DNA from: an uncultured Muribaculaceae bacterium
GTDB taxonomy: Bacteria > Bacteroidota > Bacteroidia > Bacteroidales > Muribaculaceae
Assembly (NCBI GenBank): GCA_910589055.1
Contig: CAJURN010000002.1
Location: forward strand, 198,444-262,443
Direction of reading: 5' to 3'
Length of the DNA: 64,000 nucleotides
Shown piece by piece: positions 52,454 through 60,517 of the stretch. Position 1 is the stretch's first letter. Each line of letters starts with the position of its first letter. Below the pieces are notes generated by a model that worked only from the letters and a program-made list of their open reading frames with translations, was not told where the DNA came from and did no database searches. A program made the position numbers and the translations under genes.

Positions 52454-53380
52454 ATGACATTGCAGCAATTGAAATATTTGGTAGCCATTGACCATCACGG
52501 CAGTTTTGCTCTGGCGGCTGAGGCTCTTGACGTGACGCAACCTACGCTGAGCGGAATGATTGGAAAACTTGAGGAAGAACTGGATGTGAGATTGTTCGAG
52601 CGCACGAGTCGTAGAGTAAGGACAACAACGATTGGGAAGCGGATAGTGGAGCAGGCGCGTCTGATACTGATGGAAACAAACCGCATCAAGGAAATGGTGA
52701 GCGAGAGCAAGGGCGAGATTTCCGGAGAATTCCGTCTCTCGGTAGGTCCGAGTATCGCACCATACATCTTGCCGGATTTCATAAGAATTTATCTGTCGGA
52801 TTATCCCGAAGTAACTCTTTCGGTGGAGGAGATGCGGCCTGAAACCATGGTTAAGTCATTGTTGGAATCAACAGTCGACGCCGGGATTGCAAGCTCGGGC
52901 ATTTCAACCCCCGGATTGTACGAGATACCGCTTTACACTGAGCGTTTCTACGTGTATCTCTCGCAGAGCTGTCAGCGCAAACTTGATGTTTTCCGACCCG
53001 AAGAGCTGGAGCATGAGCACCTGTGGGTGATGAAGGAGGTTCAATGTCTGCGTGAGAGTGCGTTCAGCTTCTGCAAGGGCAGAATTGGAAGGCGTCATGT
53101 CTATGAGGCCGGTAATATCGACACGTTGATAAGGATTGTCGATACTAACGGTGGTTATACTATCATTCCCGAAATGCACATTCCTATGCTCACCGAACAG
53201 CAGCAGATGAACGTTCGGCGTATTGACGGCGATCATCTTTCGCTGCGGAAAGTGTCGATGTACATAAGAGAGGATTATGTAAGGGAACGCATGCTGAACA
53301 CCCTCGTTGATACTTTCAAGAAATTTATGCCCGAAGGCATGATGGAGGCTCCACTCTTGCGAAACGGTATCCGCCTGTGA
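52454..53380 (+). CDS. oxyR: Redox-sensing LysR-type regulator OxyR
   Basis: A 308-residue LysR-family regulator. The N-terminal helix-turn-helix is 'LAAEALDVTQPTLSGMIGKLEEELDVRLFERTSRRVRTT', followed by the periplasmic-binding-like effector domain. The assignment as OxyR rests on the redox pair Cys198 and Cys207 in 'CLRESAFSFC', the counterpart of Cys199/Cys208 in the Escherichia coli protein ('CLRDQAMGFC'). OxyR activates peroxide defence when this disulfide forms. The ATG at 52454 is used, as the 52439 codon is TTG. It is divergent from the CoADR fusion, which is its probable target. Confidence 0.93.
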   Translation: MTLQQLKYLVAIDHHGSFALAAEALDVTQPTLSGMIGKLEEELDVRLFERTSRRVRTTTIGKRIVEQARLILMETNRIKEMVSESKGEISGEFRLSVGPSIAPYILPDFIRIYLSDYPEVTLSVEEMRPETMVKSLLESTVDAGIASSGISTPGLYEIPLYTERFYVYLSQSCQRKLDVFRPEELEHEHLWVMKEVQCLRESAFSFCKGRIGRRHVYEAGNIDTLIRIVDTNGGYTIIPEMHIPMLTEQQQMNVRRIDGDHLSLRKVSMYIREDYVRERMLNTLVDTFKKFMPEGMMEAPLLRNGIRL

Positions 53381-53484
53381 TTTTAGATGGGGCTTCAGGA
53401 GAATGAGCCGATATAAACCTTGTTATGGTCCGATTTGTTATGTTTATGTATTAAAATTCTATTAACCCTCAAAAAGAAAAAATT

Positions 53485-53715
53485 ATGGATATACAGAACA
53501 TATTGTCGGAACTGACTGCCAAATTTGGCAATTCGTTTGATATTTCCGCTGTCACTGAACATCTCAAAGGTATCGACACAAGTAATTTTTCCATGTCGGA
53601 GATTATTGAAAAAGTCAAAGGCTCAGGCCTGATAGGAGACCTTGACGGAGACGGCGTTCAGGAAAGCGTATTGGAAGAGATAAAAGGCAAAATCGGCGGT
53701 ATTTTCGGAAAATAA
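53485..53715 (+). CDS. Small acidic protein with EF-hand-like loop
   Basis: A 76-residue protein with no signal peptide. The first 50 residues are helical ('SELTAKFGNSFDISAVTEHLKGIDTSNFSMSEIIEKVKG'), then 'GDLDGDGVQESVLEEI' is a calcium-loop-like Asp-rich turn, and the end is 'KGKIGGIFGK'. I do not recognise a family. It has a clean start after a 100-base leader and its own terminator, so it is probably a real single-gene unit. A true EF-hand would need the flanking helix on both sides, which is plausible but unproven. Confidence 0.72.
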   Translation: MDIQNILSELTAKFGNSFDISAVTEHLKGIDTSNFSMSEIIEKVKGSGLIGDLDGDGVQESVLEEIKGKIGGIFGK

Positions 53716-53747
53716 CCTAACCGTAGTCACGAATCCATACATACATC

Positions 53748-53787
53748 AATCCCGACTTTGCATGCCCACGCGCAGCAAGTCGGGATT
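53748..53787 (+). terminator. Terminator hairpin after the small acidic protein
   Basis: A perfect 11-bp stem (AATCCCGACTT/AAGTCGGGATT) with an 18-base loop lies just ahead of the convergent hepT stop. The following sequence is AT-rich without a pure T run. Confidence 0.7.
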
Positions 53788-53791
53788 GAAA

Positions 53792-54193
53792 TTATTTGAA
53801 AGATTTTAAAATGCAGATTGCATTTTTGATGGATTCATATAATTGTGGAATGTCATTTTTCACAGCTTCGTAGACTATATCTGCATCAAGTTCAAAGTAA
53901 CCGTGAGCGATATGGTTTCTCATTCCAATTATTGCCTTCCATGGAATATTTGGGAAATTGTATGCAAGAAAATCTGGTAGAATTCGGTTTACACGATTTA
54001 TACCTTCGCCAATAGCTGTTATTAAAGTGCAGTTGGCAGCAAGTAACTGCATGCCATTCTGAGAACTGTAATAAGTTTCAGTAGAGTGAATATTTGTATT
54101 CCATTCTACCAGTTGCTCAATAGTGTCACATATATTCTCCAAGGTCATTAACGCCCTGGTTATGTCTGATTTAGAATATGATGATTGCATCAT
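53792..54193 (-). CDS. hepT: HepT-like RNase toxin (DUF86)
   Basis: A 133-residue helical protein of the HepT/DUF86 family, the toxin of the HepT-MntA system. The catalytic R-x4-H-x-Y motif is 'RNHIAHGY' near residue 108, and the helical bundle around 'LLAANCTLITAIGEGINRV' fits. MntA blocks HepT by adding AMP to the tyrosine. It overlaps the end of the nucleotidyltransferase gene by 23 bases. Length is as expected. Confidence 0.92.
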   Translation of the reverse strand: MMQSSYSKSDITRALMTLENICDTIEQLVEWNTNIHSTETYYSSQNGMQLLAANCTLITAIGEGINRVNRILPDFLAYNFPNIPWKAIIGMRNHIAHGYFELDADIVYEAVKNDIPQLYESIKNAICILKSFK

Positions 54194-54464
54194 TTGAAAT
54201 TTGAGTCAGAAATTTTGATGAGAGATGGGAATGACGGCGAATTAAATCCACGGAAGAGTTTAGTATTGACTCAAGAAAATCTTTCAAGGCGCACATCATA
54301 AATATCTTGGGAGGCATATCTACAAGAATATCAATGTCGCTGTCAGAACGGTTGTCTCCTCGAGCTACGGAGCCGAACAAAGTGAGAGCTGTCACACCAA
54401 ATTCACATTTGATACGGTTGCTGTTTTTTTTAAGAATTGATATGCAGTCGTTTCTGTTACACAT
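54171..54464 (-). CDS. mntA: MntA-like minimal nucleotidyltransferase antitoxin
   Basis: A 97-residue nucleotidyltransferase with the signature 'LFGSVARGDNRSDSDIDILVD' (the GSxARG and Asp-x-Asp catalytic residues) near 30-50. In characterised pairs this enzyme AMPylates the HepT tyrosine and so neutralises it. It is the first gene, with the hepT start inside its 3' end. Between it and tRNA-Ser(GGA) lie 180 bases that contain the tRNA terminator and no other clear signal. Confidence 0.93.
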   Translation of the reverse strand: MCNRNDCISILKKNSNRIKCEFGVTALTLFGSVARGDNRSDSDIDILVDMPPKIFMMCALKDFLESILNSSVDLIRRHSHLSSKFLTQISNDAIIIF

Positions 54465-54591
54465 GTTCCGATTTGACTTAATGAGGATGTTATAGAACAG
54501 GGAAGTGGGATTATGGAAGATTCTAAGGTGGAGAAGATATTATGTTCAGTCGAATAAATAGTTGTTGCTTTTATCCAACGCAAAAAACTCC

Positions 54592-54627
54592 AAAAGTAAA
54601 AAAGGGATGTCAGAACTGACATCCCTT
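54592..54627 (-). terminator. Terminator of tRNA-Ser(GGA)
   Basis: A perfect 12-bp stem (AAGGGATGTCAG/CTGACATCCCTT) is followed on the minus strand by TTTTTTACTTTT, 18 bases past the tRNA. Confidence 0.88.
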
Positions 54628-54644
54628 CTCTGAGGAAATTTTGG

Positions 54645-54732
54645 CGGAGTGACCGAGATTCGAACTCGGGATACCCTTTTGGGGTATACACGCTTTCCAG
54701 GCGTGCCTCTTCAGCCACTCGAGCATCACTCC
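54645..54732 (-). tRNA. tRNA-Ser (anticodon GGA)
   Basis: Read on the minus strand, 88 bases fold as a class II tRNA: acceptor GGAGTGA/TCACTCC, anticodon loop CTGGAAA giving GGA, a long variable arm (TACCCCAAAAGGGTA) and T-loop TTCGAAT. CCA is not encoded. It is flanked by a promoter -7 box (54786) and a terminator. Confidence 0.95.
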
Positions 54733-54785
54733 ATGGCCTTTGTATCCGTAAAGGTAACGGGCTTGGTTCTGTTCCTAAGCGAGTG

Positions 54786-54793
54786 CAAAGGTA
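54786..54793 (-). promoter_or_regulatory. -7 box of tRNA-Ser(GGA)
   Basis: TACCTTTG followed by CA on the minus strand, 54 bases ahead of the tRNA 5' end. The same TACCTTTG box precedes the other tRNA-Ser. Confidence 0.65.
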
Positions 54794-54864
54794 ATACTTA
54801 TTTTTGAATTATCACTATTTTTCGGGGAATATTTTTTCAGGGATCTTGTTTTTCTTCTGTTTTT

Positions 54865-56460
54865 CTATTCTTTCACGGCAAGTATTATCGGCGTGCGATG
54901 GTCGCATGAGCGGTCAAGCAGGCGGCTGAATCTGAATCCTTCGCCCAAGGCCACGGAATCGGCCGGACTCGGCATGAGGATTTTACTTCCAGCCGGGAGT
55001 TCCCGGGCTTCGTCGGGAGTGGTAATTGGCCGCATGCGGTCGTCGAGGTAGAAGTTGAGGGTGTAGAAGCGGTAGTTGTCGGGGGAGTAGGAGTAGACGG
55101 TTTCATCCGCGGAGGCAGCGATGTCCGGCAGGATGCGGATGTCGCTGCGGGGATTGAGCACCGCAGGCATGACTGTCGAGATATAGGCGAGATATAGAGC
55201 CCACACTGTCACGCATGTATGCCCCAGAGGGCTGTGACGGTTTACAATCCATGCTGCTCCGCCAAGCATGGGAATTGCGAGCATGATGTAGCCCCACCAT
55301 CTGATTGGCTCCAGAGGGAGCTTTGGCAATGGATTGGCATTGATTATCATTACTGCTACGGGAACGAGTATGCCAAGCAAGGCGATAAGCCATGCAAAGA
55401 CTTTCATAGAGCGCAGATTACGGATTTTCTCGGCAAGGCAGGTGATGGCGTAGCACACGAAGGGATAGGCGGGAAGGAGGTAGACACTGCGCTTGCTTGC
55501 AGGAATACAGTAGAAACCTATCACGACCACTGCCACTGTGAGCGACAGAAGTCCTGCCGGTTTAAGAGGCGAGCGGCGGAAATGTCGGGTGTTGGCGAGC
55601 GCGAACAGGCTCATGATAGTCCAGGGCAGAAGTCCGGCTGCGAGTGTCATGAAGTTGTACCACCACGGGTTTTCATGGCTTTCGTAAGACATTGTTCCCA
55701 TGAGTCGACCGAGGTTTTCTTCCATAAACAGGTCGACAAAGTGCTGTCCGCCCATGCGGTATGCCTGCCACGACCACAATGCCGGAACGATGAGTGACAC
55801 AAGGGCGAGCCCGAGCATCTTGGCAAGTGTAGGGAAGAAACGGCGTCCGCGCAGGAGGTAATATATGCCCATCGCGAAGCATGGCAGCAAGGACCCCACG
55901 GGGCCTTTGGTGAGGGTGGCGCAGGTGAGCAGTATTATTATTCCGATGTAGGTGAGCGCTTTGTGGCGTATCTTGTCTTCGCACAGCTCGTGCATGAGAT
56001 ATATTGCGATTACCATACATGCCGTGAGTACCATGTCGAGACGGCAAGCCATGGCGGCACGGAACACCTCGAACGATGTGATTGTGATTATCGAGAAAGT
56101 GATAGCAAAACGGCTGTCGCGCTGCCGGGATGCCCAGCGGTAGCCGGTCATAACCATTGCGATTGCAGCAATAACCGATGGCAGGCGCGATATGTATTCG
56201 TTGACAACACCCCCGTTGAACAGCCATGCTGCCGCAGCGATGAGCCATGCGAGAAATGGCGGTTTGAACGGGATGTCTCCGCCGTAGTTGACCGGAAGTA
56301 TCCAGTTGCCCGACTGGAGCATTGAAACGGCCACGATAGCTTCGCGTGGTTCTCCTTTTGAGTTGAAGAGAGTCTCGCCAAGCCAGGGGAGATATAGCAC
56401 GGCAAGGGCGATGAACAGCACCAAGGCTGCTCCGGGAAGGTACGTCGGGGAGTGTTTCAT
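54865..56460 (-). CDS. ArnT-like membrane glycosyltransferase
   Basis: A 531-residue polytopic membrane protein of the PMT/ArnT superfamily (GT-C fold), which moves a sugar from a polyprenyl phosphate donor onto lipid A or another periplasmic acceptor. About 12 membrane helices are visible, and the first periplasmic loop has the catalytic-type acidic residue in 'FNSKGEPREAIVAVSMLQSGNWILPVNYGGDIPFKPPFLAWL'. Further support comes from 'SRLPSVIAAIAMVMTGYRW', 'GPVGSLLPCFAMG', 'ENLGRLMGTMSYESHENPWWYNFMTLAAGLLPWT' and 'IPASKRSVYLLPAYPFV'. Start at 56460 because upstream in-frame codons lie in the promoter region. Confidence 0.9.
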   Translation of the reverse strand: MKHSPTYLPGAALVLFIALAVLYLPWLGETLFNSKGEPREAIVAVSMLQSGNWILPVNYGGDIPFKPPFLAWLIAAAAWLFNGGVVNEYISRLPSVIAAIAMVMTGYRWASRQRDSRFAITFSIITITSFEVFRAAMACRLDMVLTACMVIAIYLMHELCEDKIRHKALTYIGIIILLTCATLTKGPVGSLLPCFAMGIYYLLRGRRFFPTLAKMLGLALVSLIVPALWSWQAYRMGGQHFVDLFMEENLGRLMGTMSYESHENPWWYNFMTLAAGLLPWTIMSLFALANTRHFRRSPLKPAGLLSLTVAVVVIGFYCIPASKRSVYLLPAYPFVCYAITCLAEKIRNLRSMKVFAWLIALLGILVPVAVMIINANPLPKLPLEPIRWWGYIMLAIPMLGGAAWIVNRHSPLGHTCVTVWALYLAYISTVMPAVLNPRSDIRILPDIAASADETVYSYSPDNYRFYTLNFYLDDRMRPITTPDEARELPAGSKILMPSPADSVALGEGFRFSRLLDRSCDHRTPIILAVKE

Positions 56461-56485
56461 CTTTGTTCGGGTTGTATGATGTGTG

Positions 56486-56591
56486 CAAAGATACGCATAA
56501 GTCGAGCGCAAAGCAAAATTTATTTTGGCTTTGCCGAGCGAGAGTTTCTAAGGCGATAGCCAAAGATACGGATAAGCGAGGGCAATGCAAA
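56486..56591 (-). repeat. Palindromic promoter element, copy IV (double unit, second truncated)
   Basis: Unit a has TTTG (56514-56517), a 20-base spacer and TATCTTTG (56486-56493), with arms GCAAAG (56508-56513) and CTTTGC (56529-56534). Unit b has TTTG (56588-56591), a 19-base spacer and TATCTTTG (56561-56568), but its far palindrome arm is missing, replaced by a heptamer repeat. Unit a would start the glycosyltransferase message with a leader of about 20 bases. Confidence 0.85.
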
Positions 56592-56607
56592 ATAAAGAGG
56601 TGAAAAA

Positions 56608-56642
56608 GGTGAAGGGTGAAGGGTGAAGGGTGAAGGGTGAAG
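56608..56642. repeat. Heptamer tandem repeat GGTGAAG x5
   Basis: Five exact head-to-tail copies of GGTGAAG lie between the promoter element copy IV and the terminator of the DUF4493 operon. Confidence 0.9.
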
Positions 56643-56648
56643 GGGCGT

Positions 56649-56691
56649 AAAAAAGCGCGGTGCAATCACGGTTGGATTGCATCGCGCTTTT
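56649..56691 (-). terminator. Terminator of the DUF4493 operon
   Basis: A 17-bp stem with one mismatch (AAAAGCGCG.TGCAATC/GATTGCA.CGCGCTTTT) is followed on the minus strand by a T run. It lies 58 bases past the stop of the 723-residue gene. Confidence 0.88.
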
Positions 56692-56748
56692 GCGGAGTCA
56701 GTTGGATATGTTGCGAGGGTGATTTAACCCGTTGCTTTTTTCAACTGA

Positions 56749-58920
56749 TTAATATACGAGTTCGAAGTCGTCGAGCCACATCTTTGATGAGCTTGAGCCG
56801 GAGAAGAAGTCTCCGCCCTTGCTGGCCGATGCGGTCAGGACTATGTAGGAGGGCTTAACGTCCTGACGGCGGTAGTCGAGGGGAATTGTGAGCTCGATAA
56901 GGCCGTCGCCTGCGGTTGCTTCGGTGAATAATTTTTCACCGTACGCAATCACGTGTTCGCTCGATGAGTCGAAGAGTTCCTTGGTGTAGGTGCGCACGAT
57001 TACGGGGAAGTTGTAATCCTTGCCTTCGAAGGTGAATGTCTCGGTGTGGTCGTCCATCAGGGCAATGTAGATGATGCCGCGGTCGGTCTTGCCTTTCACG
57101 ATGTCGTCGTATACTCCGGATTCCCAGTAGTCAACTGTCCCCGGTGTATATTTCACCCAAACTTTCAGTGCCTTGGGTGTGCCGGTGAAGGGACGTCCGA
57201 AACCGATGATACCGTTTGTTGTATGCTCAGTACCGATGTATTGGCCTGCGAAGATATTGCCGGCCGCGAATTTACCGACGAAGGAGCCGATACCGACAAA
57301 CTTGGATTCGAGATAAGCCGAGCGGCTTCCGCTGTGGAAGAGAGATTCGTCGTAGTAGGTGACTGTTTTGCTCATTGTAGCGGAGCCGTTGTTGCCTGAG
57401 TCCCAGAAACGGGTGTCTCCCTGGGCTTCCATACGCCATACCTTGCCGTCGAGCCACCAGTCTTCCATGCCTGCGTTGGGGAGCTGGGGAAGTGCTTCGG
57501 TAGTGAAGCTGCGGATGTCGCCGGATACATAGTCACCTGAAACCACGGTGTATTCGTAGGTGGTGTTCTGGGTAAGTCCGGTCACTGTGGCGGAGAATGT
57601 CGCACCCGCAGCCCATGAGCGGCTGTCGGCCACGCCGTCGACATATGTCCATTCGGCGGTTCCGGCCTGGCGGTAGTTGAATCCTACGCTTTCAACACCA
57701 TCTTTGAGGACAGAGCCGCGGAGCACTGCGCTTGAAGTGGTGATGTCGGTGGCGAGAATATCGTCGGTGGCAACCGGGGCGTCGCTGATATTGAAGCTCA
57801 GAACAGCGGAGGAAGTCTTTCCTGCGTTGTCGGTGGCAGTGATTGTGATGTCGTGCACGCCGTTTTCGAGGCGATTGGTAAATAATTCCTCGAAGTTGAT
57901 TTTGAGCAAGGATGTTTGCGCCTCGGTATTGTAAGTGTGGTCGTGGGTGATTCCTGCGGCCTCGATTGCGGCTGCCACCTGTTCGGCGCAGTTGAACAGG
58001 TCGAAGTTGTCGCCGTTGATACCGAGCATGCCGGCGAGACCTTCGGCTTCGATTACGACACTTTTCAGCTCGCTTGTGGCGCGGACAAATACGGAACGGC
58101 GTCCGAGGCTGCCTTTCTCGCCAACGAGCGGTTTTGTGATGTCGAAGTTGTAGCCTGTGATTTCGGGCGCGAGGGCAATCACGATGTTGTCGTTGATTTC
58201 GACTGCGCTTTCATCCACTTCGATAGTGAAGTAGACACCGCCGGAATTGTCAACGGAGGGATTGTGTTTTACGGTAAGCACGTATTCGTAGGCCTGCTTC
58301 ACGTCTTCGATTGTACCGGTGGCAACGTACTGGGAGCCGTCGGCCTGAGTGCCGCGCAGAGTCCATTCGAGGGCGGTGTCGGACGGGGGCATGCGGAAGT
58401 AGCCCTTACGTTCGTCGCGGCCTTCAAATGTGAGTTCGCCTTTGGAGTGGCTCACGGTCATGGTGTAGTCGGTGAGCACTTCGTCGATGGATTCATCGTA
58501 GGCCACGGAGGTGACTACGTTGGCGATGCGGCAGGTGACGGTAACACGCTGGGTCTGCGAGGGAAGAAGCTCGAACGACTCCTTGCCTTCAAACCAGCGC
58601 TTGTCGAATGATGCCGGGGAAGCCTCGCCCGCCCAAGCCTCTACGGTGTAGGCTCCGCTTACGAGGTTGATGCCTTCCACGGGAAGGTTGTCAACGCCCT
58701 GGTATTTGTAGATCACGCCTTTCTCGTTGGAGAGCCAGATGATGCAGCTTTCGCCGAGTTCGGCTTCCTCTGTGGCGCGGGAAAATACCTTGACATCGGT
58801 GTTTACGTTGGCGGCGAGAAAGACGCGTCCTTCTCCGGAGGGGGAAAACTTTTCTTCAGAACAGCTTCCCAAGGCTACGGCGGCTATGGCCGCGCAGCCG
58901 ATGATATATGCCTTTTTCAT
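56749..58920 (-). CDS. DUF4493 lipoprotein with C-terminal PCMD domain
   Basis: A 723-residue lipoprotein (lipobox 'VALGSCSEE', Cys near 19). It has a DUF4493 domain (about 25-210, 'RVFLAANVNTDVKVFSRA'), an Ig-like domain (about 240-380), an FN3-like module (about 385-480, 'VLRGSVLKDGVESVGFNYRQAG'), and a PCMD (putative carbohydrate metabolism) domain from about 485 ('NAGMEDWWLDGKVWR') ending 'SSSKMWLDDFELVY'. PCMD is a jelly-roll-like fold common in Bacteroidales surface proteins. Start at 58920; it overlaps the upstream gene by four bases. The FN3 module is nearly the same as one in the upstream gene. Probably a surface lipoprotein of the outer membrane. Confidence 0.88.
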   Translation of the reverse strand: MKKAYIIGCAAIAAVALGSCSEEKFSPSGEGRVFLAANVNTDVKVFSRATEEAELGESCIIWLSNEKGVIYKYQGVDNLPVEGINLVSGAYTVEAWAGEASPASFDKRWFEGKESFELLPSQTQRVTVTCRIANVVTSVAYDESIDEVLTDYTMTVSHSKGELTFEGRDERKGYFRMPPSDTALEWTLRGTQADGSQYVATGTIEDVKQAYEYVLTVKHNPSVDNSGGVYFTIEVDESAVEINDNIVIALAPEITGYNFDITKPLVGEKGSLGRRSVFVRATSELKSVVIEAEGLAGMLGINGDNFDLFNCAEQVAAAIEAAGITHDHTYNTEAQTSLLKINFEELFTNRLENGVHDITITATDNAGKTSSAVLSFNISDAPVATDDILATDITTSSAVLRGSVLKDGVESVGFNYRQAGTAEWTYVDGVADSRSWAAGATFSATVTGLTQNTTYEYTVVSGDYVSGDIRSFTTEALPQLPNAGMEDWWLDGKVWRMEAQGDTRFWDSGNNGSATMSKTVTYYDESLFHSGSRSAYLESKFVGIGSFVGKFAAGNIFAGQYIGTEHTTNGIIGFGRPFTGTPKALKVWVKYTPGTVDYWESGVYDDIVKGKTDRGIIYIALMDDHTETFTFEGKDYNFPVIVRTYTKELFDSSSEHVIAYGEKLFTEATAGDGLIELTIPLDYRRQDVKPSYIVLTASASKGGDFFSGSSSSKMWLDDFELVY

Positions 58921-60503
58921 TGTACGTCGGAGTCGATTATGAGTGAGCATGTTGACATGAGTCCGTTCTGGTCGGTCACGGCAAGGAGGAATTCATGTTC
59001 ATAACGTCCGTAGATACCCAGCAGGGGAAGGAACTGGGTGATGTCGAATGAGAGCGAGGTTGCTCCAATCACGGCGTCGCCTGTGGGGAAGCCGAGGCTC
59101 TGAAGTCCCATGGTGAGGTCTTTGCCGTCGGGTTCGGATGATGTATCGGGGTAGGCGAGGTCGAAGCGGGTCAGGAGGCCTACGCTGTCAAGCACATCGT
59201 CAGTGAGCGACGGGGAGTTGATGGTGACAACGAGATGGGAGATTCCGGCGGGGCAGCTGATGAGAACCTTGGCTTCCGTTTCGGAAGGAATGTCGGACAC
59301 CTTGTTCACGGCCTTGAGGTTGAACACGTCGCTGTCGAATGTGGCAGCTTCCTGTCCGGCTTCCTTGGCGGTTGTGAAGGTCTTCACGTCGGACACATAG
59401 TCGTCGGCTGTGACGGCGTATTCATACACTGTGGAAGGATTGAGTCCTGTGATGGTGGCCGAGAAGGTTGAGCCTGCAGCCCATGAGCGGGAGTCGGCCA
59501 CGCCTTCGACATGCAGCCATTCCTGAGCCCCTGACGCACGGTAGTTGAAGCCTACGCGCTCAACGTTGTCAAATGTCACAGTTCCGCGGAGCACAACTGA
59601 ATTGGAGGTCACGTCGGAAGAGAGAACTTCTTGGGGAAGTACGGGCACCTCAGGCTCTTCGGGCCATTCGCCGGGACGGGGTTCGTCGGGCAGAGGTTCT
59701 TCGGAAACGTTCACGTTGCCGGAGAGGTCCTCGTCGTTTACGTTAACGTCAAGGTTGATGCCGCCGGTGGGGTCGATTGTACCGGTTTCGTCAGGAATGG
59801 GATCCTGGGAGGTCTTCACATTGTAGGTGATGATGCGGTGCTGGCCCGGCTCAACGTCGGTGTAGATTCTTTGCAAGGTCTCGGCATTGCCGTTGACTGT
59901 GCCTTTGAAGGTAACTACAAGTGTTGTCGAATTCTTGATAACCTCGAAGTAGCCTGCGCGGGTCTCGGCGGGGGTGTACACGAGACGACCCTCGTCATTG
60001 GCTGCAACCGTCACTTCGGTGTCGTCGCCGAGATACTTGCGGAGCTCATCGGTGAATTTGATGGATACCTTGAGTGAGGCGAATTTGCAGGTCACAACTC
60101 CAAGTGATGTGATTTTGCCCGAAGTGATTTCAAAATCTTTCGAGCCGCAGAAATAGGGGGCGTCCCACTGCGCTTTCTCGATGGAGTGGGATTCAACGTC
60201 GACACGGTACTTGTCGGCGGGGAGTGTCACGATTTCAGGCATGTCGGCGTATTTCCATGAGCCCACGAGCGCTTCGCGGCTGTCATAGATGTTGACAAGG
60301 AAGCCTGAAACGTCCATTGACGCGCGACTTCCACTGCCGACAGTGGCGGTGATTACCTTTTCCAGGTTTGAAACATCCAGGCCCATGGATGCAAGCGACA
60401 CTGAGCCGTCCTCCTGTGTGGGCGGATTCCAGTTTTCCGAGCATGATGCCGCACCGAATATCAGGGCGGCGCCGGCTACGAGGCCGAATATTTTGTTGTT
60501 CAT
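58917..60503 (-). CDS. DUF4493 lipoprotein without PCMD domain
   Basis: A 528-residue lipoprotein (lipobox 'FGAASCSEN', Cys near 21). The DUF4493 domain spans about 30-235 ('VEKVITATVGSGSRASMDVSGFLVNIYDSREAL' type region). After a Pro/Glu-rich linker ('EEPLPDEPRPGEWPEEPEVPVLPQ') comes an FN3-like module at about 295-380 ('VLRGTVTFDNVERVGFNYRASG') and a final Ig-like domain ending in 'STCSLIIDSDV'. It lacks the PCMD domain of its two neighbours. It lies 14 bases after the 804-residue gene and overlaps the next by four. Confidence 0.86.
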   Translation of the reverse strand: MNNKIFGLVAGAALIFGAASCSENWNPPTQEDGSVSLASMGLDVSNLEKVITATVGSGSRASMDVSGFLVNIYDSREALVGSWKYADMPEIVTLPADKYRVDVESHSIEKAQWDAPYFCGSKDFEITSGKITSLGVVTCKFASLKVSIKFTDELRKYLGDDTEVTVAANDEGRLVYTPAETRAGYFEVIKNSTTLVVTFKGTVNGNAETLQRIYTDVEPGQHRIITYNVKTSQDPIPDETGTIDPTGGINLDVNVNDEDLSGNVNVSEEPLPDEPRPGEWPEEPEVPVLPQEVLSSDVTSNSVVLRGTVTFDNVERVGFNYRASGAQEWLHVEGVADSRSWAAGSTFSATITGLNPSTVYEYAVTADDYVSDVKTFTTAKEAGQEAATFDSDVFNLKAVNKVSDIPSETEAKVLISCPAGISHLVVTINSPSLTDDVLDSVGLLTRFDLAYPDTSSEPDGKDLTMGLQSLGFPTGDAVIGATSLSFDITQFLPLLGIYGRYEHEFLLAVTDQNGLMSTCSLIIDSDVQ

Positions 60504-60517
60504 TGCTTTCGGTGTGA

